From Pseudomonas abietaniphila (lineage in GTDB: Bacteria; Pseudomonadota; Gammaproteobacteria; Pseudomonadales; Pseudomonadaceae), in the NCBI RefSeq assembly GCF_900100795.1, contig NZ_FNCO01000003.1:468876-532875 (forward strand): DNA of 64,000 nt. Reading direction: 5' to 3'. Of this stretch, positions 52,887 to 60,948 are shown piece by piece. The notes under the pieces are model-generated. The model was given only the letters and a program-made list of their open reading frames with translations. It made no database searches and was not told where the DNA came from. Each line of letters begins with the position of its first letter. The first letter of the stretch is position 1. Position numbers and translations under genes: made by a program.

Positions 52887-53942
52887 ATGCTGATTTCGGA
52901 TCGTTATGATTTTGCGGGGGAAGCACTTGTAGGTGGTATGGCTCAGGTACTTGTTTGCAATGATGTGGTTCTGGAGCGTCGAGTAGCAATAAAAGTCATG
53001 CCAGGGAGCGCAAATCGCCGCAGGATCCGTGACGAGATCGCCGCACTTTTGAAGATGCGCTCAAAGCACGTTGTTCAAGTATACGATATTTTAAGTCTGT
53101 CGCATGATGATCTTGCTATCGTGCAAGAGTATATCAGTGGGTTAGATTTTTTCGATGATGCTACTAAGCCCGAAAATACCAATGATTACTTGAGACTAAT
53201 TTGGCAAATTGCAGCGGGGTTAGCCGATATACATGAGGCGGGTATCATTCATCGGGATATCAAGCCAAACAATATGAAAATCGATTCAGAGGGAGTGGTA
53301 AAGATTTTTGATTTCGGCTTAGCCAGAGAAGAGGGTGGTAATGCATGCACCGTAGGTTTTGTAGGAACAAGAGGGTTTGCCGCTCCCGAATTGTATGCGC
53401 ATGATGCTAAATTCACGACGGCCGTAGACACGTATGCTTTTGGAGCTACCGCTTTGTTTATAGGGCTTCGTGATCTGCCGGATGAGCTTAAATTTCAGCC
53501 CCCTAGAGCTTTAGCGGGTAGTCATTTCTCAGCGTTCTCTTTTACATTAGGCTCAGATGTTGTAGAAATATTAAAGGCTTGCCTTGAGCTAGATCCCAGT
53601 AATCGACCAAGTATGAAGAAAGTTCGGGATGTACTCGCTCTTCATTTGCTTGAGGGGCGGCATAAGGCGTTGGTTGTTTTTAATAGCAAGCCGTCATATC
53701 TCAGCGCGGCCAATCGATCGGTTACATTAACGCTTCCTACACTTGGTGAAGTTGAAATTTATTATGATGGGTTTGACTTTGTTGTGAGGGGGGTGGCGGG
53801 TGACGTTTTTGTTAATAACAAACGTGTAGTCATCGGCACCAAGCTACCCGGTGCTTGCGTTGTAGCACTCGGTGCTACTGAGCATGGATCTCGGCGTAGA
53901 TATATAACTTTTGACTTGTCTCACCCGGAGATTGTTTTATGA
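52887..53942 (+). CDS. Ser/Thr protein kinase 1 with FHA-like C-terminal tail
   Basis: A 351-residue soluble Hanks-type kinase. The start at 52887 is fixed by AGGAAG 6 bases upstream. Degenerate Gly loop ('GEALVGGMAQVLV'), Lys36 ('VAIKVM'), catalytic 'HRDIKPNN' with Asp124, 'DFGLAR' with Asp142, activation segment ending 'GTRGFAAPE': all catalytic residues present. Residues from about 262 form a beta-rich tail ('VTLTLPTLGEVEIYYDGFDF', 'GDVFVNNKRVVIGTKLPGACVVALG') shaped like an FHA domain but without its GR...S..H signature. No transmembrane helix. It overlaps the next kinase by four bases (ATGA). Confidence 0.88.
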   Translation: MLISDRYDFAGEALVGGMAQVLVCNDVVLERRVAIKVMPGSANRRRIRDEIAALLKMRSKHVVQVYDILSLSHDDLAIVQEYISGLDFFDDATKPENTNDYLRLIWQIAAGLADIHEAGIIHRDIKPNNMKIDSEGVVKIFDFGLAREEGGNACTVGFVGTRGFAAPELYAHDAKFTTAVDTYAFGATALFIGLRDLPDELKFQPPRALAGSHFSAFSFTLGSDVVEILKACLELDPSNRPSMKKVRDVLALHLLEGRHKALVVFNSKPSYLSAANRSVTLTLPTLGEVEIYYDGFDFVVRGVAGDVFVNNKRVVIGTKLPGACVVALGATEHGSRRRYITFDLSHPEIVL

Positions 53943-55006
53943 GCGGTAATCTCGCGTCCGGAGAGCTGATCGGTGGCCGGTACCAGGTGGAACGATATCT
54001 AGCCGAAGGCGGCATGCAATTTGTTTACATTGCTAGAGATCTGATTACAGATAGATTGGTCGCATTAAAAACTCCCAAGAATAACTCTGCTGAGAAACGC
54101 TTTCACCGAAGTGCTATTGTGGCTGCTAAAGTAAACCATCCCAACGTTGCTAAGACGCTAGATTACCTAAGTTTTGAAGGAAAGCAGTTCTTAGTGGAGG
54201 AGCTCATCGAGGGTAAAGATATGAGGGCTGCGCTCCTCGAGGACTCTTCGTTTCTTGATCCCTACCTTGCCGCGAAAGTGTTCCATCATATTGCTAAGGG
54301 AGTTGCTGCTGCGCACCATGCCGGTGTCGTGCATCGAGACTTAAAGCCCACCAACATAATGGTTATAGGAGATTATTCGCTTATTGAGCTGAAAGTAACC
54401 GATTTCGGGATTGCTAAAATGGCAGAAGATGAGTTGCTGGAGGCTGCAGAAGGTGGAGATGCAAGTTTGACGACCTCTCAGACTGCGGTAGGCGCGTTGC
54501 CATATATGGCGCCTGAGGCAATTGAGACGCCACGAGAGGTGGGCGCACCAGCTGATATCTGGTCTGTCGGAGCTATGATGTACCATTTGCTTGCTGGTCA
54601 GTATCCATTCGGACAGGGTCTTCGCGCCGTTCCTAAAATTGTAAACGCGCAGTTGCCGATCGCCCCACCATTTTTGACGTCCAATCCGCAGTTTGCCCCA
54701 CTTGCAACGGAGTTAATAAATTTAGCATTTAAATGTATGACGAAAGTTGCAAAAAATCGCCCAACTGCAGACGAGTTGGTGTTGATGTGTAGTGAGTTGT
54801 GTTATACCTCGACACCTCGACAGCGCGGGAAAATTGGTGATTTTGTATTTAATGCGTACGGCCACATTTCCTCACCGGGTGGTAGGGTTTTCTATCATAA
54901 AGAGTGCGTTTACGGTGAATTGCCAAAAATTGGTGATGATGTTCTTTTTGCAAGCTACGATGGTGGTGGTTCACCGCGAGCTCTTCCTGTAGTCAAACTA
55001 GGATAG
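53939..55006 (+). CDS. Ser/Thr protein kinase 2 with cold-shock-like C-terminal domain
   Basis: A 355-residue soluble Hanks-type kinase: Gly loop 'YLAEGGMQFVY', Lys44 ('VALKTPK'), 'HRDLKPTNI' with Asp134, 'DFGIAK' with Asp155, 'GALPYMAPE' ending at 193. After the kinase fold (to about 290) lies a 59-residue module: 'GKIGDFVFNAYGHISS', 'RVFYHKECVYGELPKIGDDV', 'PRALPVVKLG'. Its pattern (F..GFI-like strand, VF-H, L..GD.V.F, RA..V) resembles a cold-shock/OB-fold domain. Such a domain could sense RNA or single-stranded DNA; this is an inference. It is translationally coupled to kinase 1. Confidence 0.86.
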   Translation: MSGNLASGELIGGRYQVERYLAEGGMQFVYIARDLITDRLVALKTPKNNSAEKRFHRSAIVAAKVNHPNVAKTLDYLSFEGKQFLVEELIEGKDMRAALLEDSSFLDPYLAAKVFHHIAKGVAAAHHAGVVHRDLKPTNIMVIGDYSLIELKVTDFGIAKMAEDELLEAAEGGDASLTTSQTAVGALPYMAPEAIETPREVGAPADIWSVGAMMYHLLAGQYPFGQGLRAVPKIVNAQLPIAPPFLTSNPQFAPLATELINLAFKCMTKVAKNRPTADELVLMCSELCYTSTPRQRGKIGDFVFNAYGHISSPGGRVFYHKECVYGELPKIGDDVLFASYDGGGSPRALPVVKLG

Positions 55007-55283
55007 AGGGATTTCATTCTGATAACCCTTTGCTGAGTTTGATGAGCAGCACTCTGCTCATCGACCCTAAAGGGATGCTTTCGAATAATAGTAAATCACC
55101 AATCAATTTCGATCGGGACGTTTTCGCTTGTGAGAACTACAGTCATTGTAATAGTGAAGGATACGGGGGGGCTTATATTTTTGAAATTGTGTGTATTTTT
55201 GCGCTATCGCGGCAGTGGTTTAGTTATACCTGTTCAGCAAGCACTTAGGCTCGCTGAGCAAGCATCACTATAAAAAGTAAAAT
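55007..55283. other. Convergent intergenic region
   Basis: 277 AT-rich bases between kinase 2 and the protease. GATGAGCAG - CACT - CTGCTCATC (about 55039-55060) is a 9-bp hairpin without a strong T-run; a second, weaker pairing involves the AGCAAGC repeats near 55238. Probably ends both transcripts. Confidence 0.45.
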
Positions 55284-57485
55284 TTATGTGCGGATCTCAG
55301 TTTCAAGATTGATTTCAACTGGCTGTAATACTTGGTATTTCTGTCTTATTAAGTTGTAGATGTCAGGGACGTCATCCGCCCTAACGCTCACAATCAAAGC
55401 GTAATTTACATCTGGAGCCGAGCTAGGCGATATACCTCGACTGCTTTCCCTCGCGTGATATTCGATATCGAACACCGGCCCTACTAGCGAATCTTCTTTA
55501 GTAAAGCTTCGGTCACGATGCAAGCATGTTTCCCACTTGTGTGCATCATCCCTAAATTCGCGCTCAGTCATTTTGTATTGGGTTGCTCTACCAAAAAAGC
55601 CACTGCTGCTTTCAATACCAGCACCCGCTCGTGGGCGGAATACAATACCCATTCCTGAGCGAGTATAGTTAATTGCATGTTCAGGATCAGTATGTGCCTG
55701 AATGCAAAGTGTAGCTTTGATTTGCGCGTTACCCTTTATAGCTACATCGGGGAATGGTATGGGACATCTCAGATACTGGCCTTTTTCAAGCGCACCTTGA
55801 AAAATAATAGTGGCTACACCATCTTCGCACTCTAGCAAAGCAAAAGAATCTTCTTTGAAGCGCCCCCAGCCAACTTCTTCGCGGCTGATTTTTTTCTTGC
55901 TTTCTGCATGGTGCACAAGCAAGGCTTTTAATGCAATTGCAGTCATTTCATAAGATGTTGAACAGGCTATGCCTGCAGCTGTTCTCAATGTAAGCGGCGC
56001 TGCGTAACTTGTTCCTTTAACTCCAACGGTACTCCCTAGCAGAGGGTTAAAAACTTTGAATAGTTCGTTATCGCTTCCTCCAAAAGCCACGCCGTCAGGC
56101 TTTACGTAGCCGGGGCTTCTGCCAGGACCTATGCAGCTGTAGCTAGCTCTTTTCCATTTCTTATCACTAGTGTCAGCGGCACCAACTGCTAACGCGTTAA
56201 CCATATCACCAGGCGGTTGGATTCTATCGGCACCATCAACCTCACCGTCGTTCCCAACGGCGACCGTTGCCAAAATGCCGTGCCTCGAGCAGATCTGATC
56301 TAGAGTTGCTGTCCATGCATGAACCTCCTCGTCATTAATCGGCATCCTGGGACCTAAACTCAAATTAGCAAATCTGTAGTCGCCAGAGTCTAGTGCGTCA
56401 CGGATTTTCAAAAGTACATCGAAGAGGTCAGGGTCCCGACCAGACACGGGAGAAAGAACCCGATAATGATGCACGTTCATGAAAGGTCTTTTAAGCTTTT
56501 CCTCTTCAGAAGACAATCTCCCAAACAAGAAAGTAGAGGTGACCTCGTTACCATGCATTAACAGGTTGCCATGCGTCTCGCCTGTATCCTCGTAAAAGTA
56601 TTCGGTGGCCCATGTGCCTAGGTCAGACGTACCTAGTCCGCCATCGAAAATAGCGGCGAAATTATCTGGAGAATAAGCAGCTTCATAGGGTAATCCAGCT
56701 GCGAAATTTCCCAATGTAGTTCTCGCCATGTCTGGGTGTGCAATCCTCAACTCAGGCATTGGACGCGCGACACGTAAAAAAGAGTGGCTCGCTATTTTCA
56801 GCATAGCCTCAGCGGTTGCATAAACTGGGATGAATGTCAGCCCGCCAACTTTTATCCTTCGCCTCAGATCAGCTTTGCCTGCGTGTTGTTTAACAAAATC
56901 TGAAAATGAAGCAACGAGATCCTCTTCATCTGCACCTGCATGCAAAGCAACTTCGAAAGAATGCACTGCCGCGTCAGACTTCAAATCACCACGAATCTTT
57001 TCTGAGTTTTCAATCCATCTGATAGATTCTATTTCCTTTAGCTCTTTCTCCAGATTGGCCGCGAGAGTGTGTGAGTTCAAAATATCTATTAATTTACTGA
57101 CCGCGTCCTCATTTCCCGCTACATAAATAGTAGCAGTCGCCTGCAATTTTCCAAAGTCATTTTCATCGGTTACTTTTCGAGGAATGATAGTAGTTTCTTT
57201 ACTTCCTATGTCTCGGAGGCCACTTTTATTAAAAATATTCTTTGGGAAATATGACCTTGCTAGAAAAGCTGGATGCAATGTGAGTTCAAAGACTCCTTCA
57301 CCCCTTGGCTTCGCCGCGCGCGGGAGCTCTGATAGAGACTTTTGAACGAGGGCTAGGGATGGCGCTAATGCCGCTCTAACTTCCTCCAAGGTATACGGAA
57401 ACTTCTTAGGGCCAGATTGTCTCTTTATTTTCTTGGCACTGGTTAAAGCTTCACCTTTCCCCAGCAAAAGATTTTTATTTGCCAT
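55284..57485 (-). CDS. Subtilisin-like (S8) serine protease, IetS-like
   Basis: A 733-residue cytoplasmic protease without a signal peptide. The S8 domain spans about 260-620, with triad Asp281 ('IFDGGLG'), His311 ('LMHGNEVTS') and Ser493 ('GTSYAAPLT'), and the oxyanion Asn412 ('VAVGNDGE'). An N-terminal region of about 250 residues and a C-terminal beta-rich region flank it. Its start overlaps the upstream AAA gene by 11 bases. S8 protease plus AAA ATPase in this order is the arrangement of ietAS, first described as a plasmid-stability pair in Agrobacterium and later reported as an anti-phage system. Low-GC codon use compared with the core. Confidence 0.88.
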   Translation of the reverse strand: MANKNLLLGKGEALTSAKKIKRQSGPKKFPYTLEEVRAALAPSLALVQKSLSELPRAAKPRGEGVFELTLHPAFLARSYFPKNIFNKSGLRDIGSKETTIIPRKVTDENDFGKLQATATIYVAGNEDAVSKLIDILNSHTLAANLEKELKEIESIRWIENSEKIRGDLKSDAAVHSFEVALHAGADEEDLVASFSDFVKQHAGKADLRRRIKVGGLTFIPVYATAEAMLKIASHSFLRVARPMPELRIAHPDMARTTLGNFAAGLPYEAAYSPDNFAAIFDGGLGTSDLGTWATEYFYEDTGETHGNLLMHGNEVTSTFLFGRLSSEEEKLKRPFMNVHHYRVLSPVSGRDPDLFDVLLKIRDALDSGDYRFANLSLGPRMPINDEEVHAWTATLDQICSRHGILATVAVGNDGEVDGADRIQPPGDMVNALAVGAADTSDKKWKRASYSCIGPGRSPGYVKPDGVAFGGSDNELFKVFNPLLGSTVGVKGTSYAAPLTLRTAAGIACSTSYEMTAIALKALLVHHAESKKKISREEVGWGRFKEDSFALLECEDGVATIIFQGALEKGQYLRCPIPFPDVAIKGNAQIKATLCIQAHTDPEHAINYTRSGMGIVFRPRAGAGIESSSGFFGRATQYKMTEREFRDDAHKWETCLHRDRSFTKEDSLVGPVFDIEYHARESSRGISPSSAPDVNYALIVSVRADDVPDIYNLIRQKYQVLQPVEINLETEIRT

Positions 57486-58572
57486 TTTTGCTCTCCATAA
57501 ATCCTTTTAATATTTTTCCGACTGTTGGATGCGAGACATTTAATTCGGAAGCAATTTTCCTCTGAGACAGCCCTTGTAGTGATAATTGTAGTATTTGTAG
57601 GTCTCTGGCATTATTTTGAGATGCTAGATCGCTATCCGATCCACTTATTACAACTTCAATGATGCACTCATCTAGTTTTTTATCATTCAGAACGGCTTTT
57701 TTCTTCGCAGATAAAACCATTCTATTGATATCTGAATAAGAGCTTCCGCCTATGTATTCAGCGAGCTTTTGTGCTACTGCTTCGCTGATGCTCGCATCGG
57801 CAAATAGTCTCTCTATTATGACTGGGGAGGCCATAGAAAAGTTAATGGCAACTTCAAATCTTCGCCATACAGCAGGGTCAAGCATGTCAGGATGATTGGT
57901 AGCAGCGATCATGATGGAGGTTGAAGGCCATTCATCAATTGCTTGAAGCAGCACGTTTACTAAGCGCTTCAGTTCACCTACATCTTTGTCGTCATCGCGT
58001 CTTTTGGCGATGGCATCAAACTCATCTAATAGTAGGACGCACGGTATGCTTTTTGCATAATCTATAACAGACTTTATATTAGACCCAGTCTTACCCAGTA
58101 AACTAGACATGACGGACGCGAGATCAAGAGTAAGGATTGGAAGATTTAATTTGCTAGCTAGCCAATTGGCTGCAAGTGTCTTCCCCACTCCTGGCGGCCC
58201 AGTGAATATAAGGGATCTAATCGGCTCCAAACCCGCCTCGATAAGATCTTTTGCCTTTTCCCGCTCCAGTAAAACCTCAAAAAGTTGGTTTTCTATAGAT
58301 TTTTCCCAAATTGGCTCAGCTTCAAAAACCAGGTTCGACTCTTCTCGTAAAAGACTTCGACGGCTATCGGCATCAACTGGGGAAACGACACTGGAAGCAG
58401 CTCGCATTCCACCATCGGAAAGCAGAAGATCGGCAAGCTTGCCCGCGAGATCTGGAGCCGTTTTTTTCAAGCGGCTCACCACCTGTCTTCCTATGAGCGA
58501 AAATCCAGCGGCACTACCCTTGACCCCCTGCTGGTAAAGAGAAACAAGATCATTTTCGGATATACTTACCAT
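57475..58572 (-). CDS. AAA ATPase with C-terminal helix-turn-helix, IetA-like
   Basis: A 365-residue classical AAA protein: Walker A GPPGVGKT (125-132), Walker B 'VLLLDEFDA' (179-187), sensor-1 Asn226 ('IAATNHPD'), arginine finger in 'WRRF' (237-238). The N-terminal 90 residues are helical. Residues 333-358 ('GLSQRKIASELNVSHPTVGK') form a clear helix-turn-helix, so the protein may bind DNA, either to autoregulate or to recognise a target. GGGG lies 6 bases before the ATG. It is co-transcribed with the protease, whose activity it is expected to restrain or direct. Confidence 0.88.
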   Translation of the reverse strand: MVSISENDLVSLYQQGVKGSAAGFSLIGRQVVSRLKKTAPDLAGKLADLLLSDGGMRAASSVVSPVDADSRRSLLREESNLVFEAEPIWEKSIENQLFEVLLEREKAKDLIEAGLEPIRSLIFTGPPGVGKTLAANWLASKLNLPILTLDLASVMSSLLGKTGSNIKSVIDYAKSIPCVLLLDEFDAIAKRRDDDKDVGELKRLVNVLLQAIDEWPSTSIMIAATNHPDMLDPAVWRRFEVAINFSMASPVIIERLFADASISEAVAQKLAEYIGGSSYSDINRMVLSAKKKAVLNDKKLDECIIEVVISGSDSDLASQNNARDLQILQLSLQGLSQRKIASELNVSHPTVGKILKGFMESKNGK

Positions 58573-58842
58573 TACAACCCCAGCAAAAACAGTGCATTTG
58601 TGGTTATGGTAAATAATATCTGCTTATTTTTCCACATCATTTCCAAGGGGCGGTGGTTTTATCGACCCAGTGGAGATCTTAAGCCGCCTAACCGCATCCC
58701 TGCGCCCCCCCAAAGGAAGAATTGCTTCGATGCTTCCTGACGCTAGGCCTGAGGATCAATGGGAGGAGCCATAATCGGAGCTAGCTTCAAATCCGTTGGC
58801 TTGACGCTGAGTGCGTAATGGCATGGACTTGACCACCCGCTA

Positions 58843-58886
58843 AACCCTCCGATCCAGCGATCTTTGATCGCGCCGATCGGAGGGTT
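58843..58886. repeat. Perfect inverted repeat, possible terminator
   Basis: AACCCTCCGATC (58843-58854) and GATCGGAGGGTT (58875-58886) with a 20-base loop containing a GATCTTTGATC motif. Confidence 0.6.
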
Positions 58887-59426
58887 CACTCGCTTTTTCT
58901 CGAAGCCATCTCGTTTCACCATCCCATTTCAAATTTGATTAGCGCCACGTCTTCTTTTACCCGAGTAATTGCCCACGATCTCTATCGAGCGCAACGCGGT
59001 TTCTGTGTCAGAGCCGAGCTTATCGTAGGGCTATGGCTAGAGATGTGGCGACACCGGCGACACCGGCGACAACCCATGCAGAACGTGGCCTGGAACGTGG
59101 CGACAAAAGTGGCGACAGTCGCCACTGTCTGAGCGGTTCGGCCGTGACGCTTGACCGCCTTTTCGAGTGGGTATAAAAATTGGCGCACGGATCGCTGTCG
59201 TTGACAGCACCTGCCCAGGTAGCCAGAACCTTCAAGGCTACGTCACTTGCGTGGTGGTTCTCCCGAAGTGCGATTAGCGTCCGGCGGCTCGCACGGTCAC
59301 TCCCCGAGAGTGATGGATGCCTACTCGACTTATCTGTCCACAGCGGCAGACGATAGACCTACCTCGCTGCGCTGCAGCCACCTTACCTCTCGGCACACTT
59401 CGCTGCGCCAATCCGCGCCCGTCTCT

Positions 59427-59450
59427 TTCTCCTGGAAAGAGACGGGCGCT
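59427..59450. repeat. Inverted repeat within the accessory block
   Basis: GCCCGTCTCTTTC and GAAAGAGACGGGC on either side of a few bases (TCCTG), a strong hairpin of unknown role. Confidence 0.5.
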
Positions 59451-59873
59451 CGTACCACTGCTGCAAGCCACGTCGTACAGGGCATTGCCGCAACTCTCCT
59501 CGTGACAATCGGCCTGACAAATCCGATTCGTCGCCATCCGCAACGACACAGGCACCGGTGCCGCAGCCAATGGAAAGGCTGCACCTGACTGACAGTCAGG
59601 CATGCCCCCAGGTGTCAAGATCTTTGCCTTCTCCCACCCATGATCTCCAGGTGCCGAACTCGTCAGCCGGCACAGCCTCCACCCGCCCGCATCTTCGGAT
59701 GCGTCTAAGGAGGCCAGATTCATGGGTTTATGCCCTTGCTCCCGGTCGTAAGGAGCCGTTCGTTCCGCGTCAGTGAAAACCTCACAGGCCGCAGGGGCCT
59801 TGATCCCTGATAACACTCAACAGCCGTGGCGGGACTACGTGAGGACAACCAGTAATGATCGAGGAGAGGGCCC

Positions 59874-60660
59874 ATGCAGCAGTTAGATCCGAAGCTTGAA
59901 CTACCACGACCACCTCAACCGGTGATTGAGTCGAACCCCGTGCCCCAACCTTATCCGGTGCAGGCACTGGGTGGGATTCTTGGGCCTGCAGTCGAACGCA
60001 TGGCCGAGGTCATCAGCGTGCCCCAGGCACTGGCCGCGCAATCGGTGTTGGCGGCCTCGGCCCTGGCCACCCAAGGTCATGCGGGCTTACACCTCGACGG
60101 GAGAAATTATCCCCTGTCGCTGTACCTGATCACGGTGGCCGCGTCAGGTGGTCGCAAGACCGCCGCAGACTGATGTGCATTGCTGCCAGCATGGCAATGG
60201 GAGTGTGAACAGTCGCAGCGCTACCGCGAACAACTTGCTTGGTACCGTGTCGCACAGCGACAGGCGCCGCGTATCACCCCTGCCGAACCTCACTCCGCGA
60301 ACGGCGTAACGCTCAAGCCGGAGCCCTCAACCCCTCGGCTGATCCACGGATCCGACTATCGAGGCCCTGATTAAGGGGCTCTGCCATGACCTGCCCAGCA
60401 TGGGGCTTTTCTGTGATGAAGGACGGCAGTTCCTCGGCAGCAGCACCATGAGCCAAGACAACCGTTTGAAAGTGGTCACGACCTTGTCGTCACTCTGGGA
60501 CGGAAGCCCGATTGACCGCGCGCGCTCCATGGACGGTGAAAGCCTGCGAGCTTGTGACGGGCGCGTGAGTCTGCACTTGATGCTGCAACCGTATTTGGCC
60601 ATGCAGTTATTCAGTGACCCGTAGTGGCTGCGTGCCTTAATGGCCATTCGCCCGAAGCCT
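59874..60660 (+). pseudogene. Decayed DUF3987 (YfjI-type) gene
   Basis: Three consecutive pieces of one protein. The first (59874-60173) carries a family-like opening and ends 'AASGGRKTAAD' at TGA 60171, where a CGA-to-TGA change would explain the stop. The same frame continues ('LLPAWQWECEQSQRYREQL') to 60374. The reading then shifts near 60360 to another frame ('GLFCDEGRQFLGSSTMSQDN', 'MLQPYLAMQLFSDP') and hits TAG at 60622. DUF3987 proteins are usually encoded near the integrase of islands and phages and relate to replication helicase/primase genes. An RBS-like GGAGAG precedes the first ATG. Confidence 0.7.
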
Positions 60661-60948
60661 TGAATACTAGGTTGTTCGCTAGCTAAGAAACAGCTTGATC
60701 AGGAGTCGGTAGAGGGGAGCGATCTACTTAACCGCTCGGCACCAAGGCAGTCATCAATGAACTCTGGTTGTTGACCGGGGGGTGGGCTAGCCACTCGCTA
60801 CCCTGCGGGCCTGGCGGGTGAAACGACGAATCTTCGACGGACTGTCACAGGTTGGCATCGAGCAGTCGGCTATAACGATTGCATTCGATAATGTGTCAGT
60901 TGAGGCGTAGGACGTAATGTGGGACTTAAGCGACCATGAAAACGCAAA
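60661..60948. other. Short gene-free stretch before the ssrA terminator
   Basis: 288 bases; nothing recognised apart from the last codons of the integrase gene on the minus strand (60870 onward). Confidence 0.45.

Larger units (their letters stand above)
58573..59873. other. Long stretch without a supported gene
   Basis: 1.3 kb between the AAA gene and the DUF3987 remnant; GC content rises again. Contents seen: the perfect 12-bp inverted repeat at 58843-58886, a short GGCGACACC tandem repeat (about 59046-59072), a GTGGCGACAGTCGCCAC-like hairpin (about 59112-59128), and a GCCCGTCTCTTTC/GAAAGAGACGGGC inverted repeat (about 59427-59450). Several open frames exist on both strands but none looks like a protein. 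Confidence 0.5.

Noticed and set aside
51737..55006. Reading the kinase/phosphatase genes as a type VI secretion PpkA/PppA pair
   Set aside because: No type VI genes lie nearby, both kinases lack a transmembrane helix, and there are two kinases. The KKP arrangement fits better.
59274..59816. A 180-codon minus-strand frame in the gap before the DUF3987 remnant
   Set aside because: No domain, low-complexity Cys/Arg/Ser composition, and opposite frames of similar length. It contains the inverted repeat at 59427-59450. Not supported as a gene.
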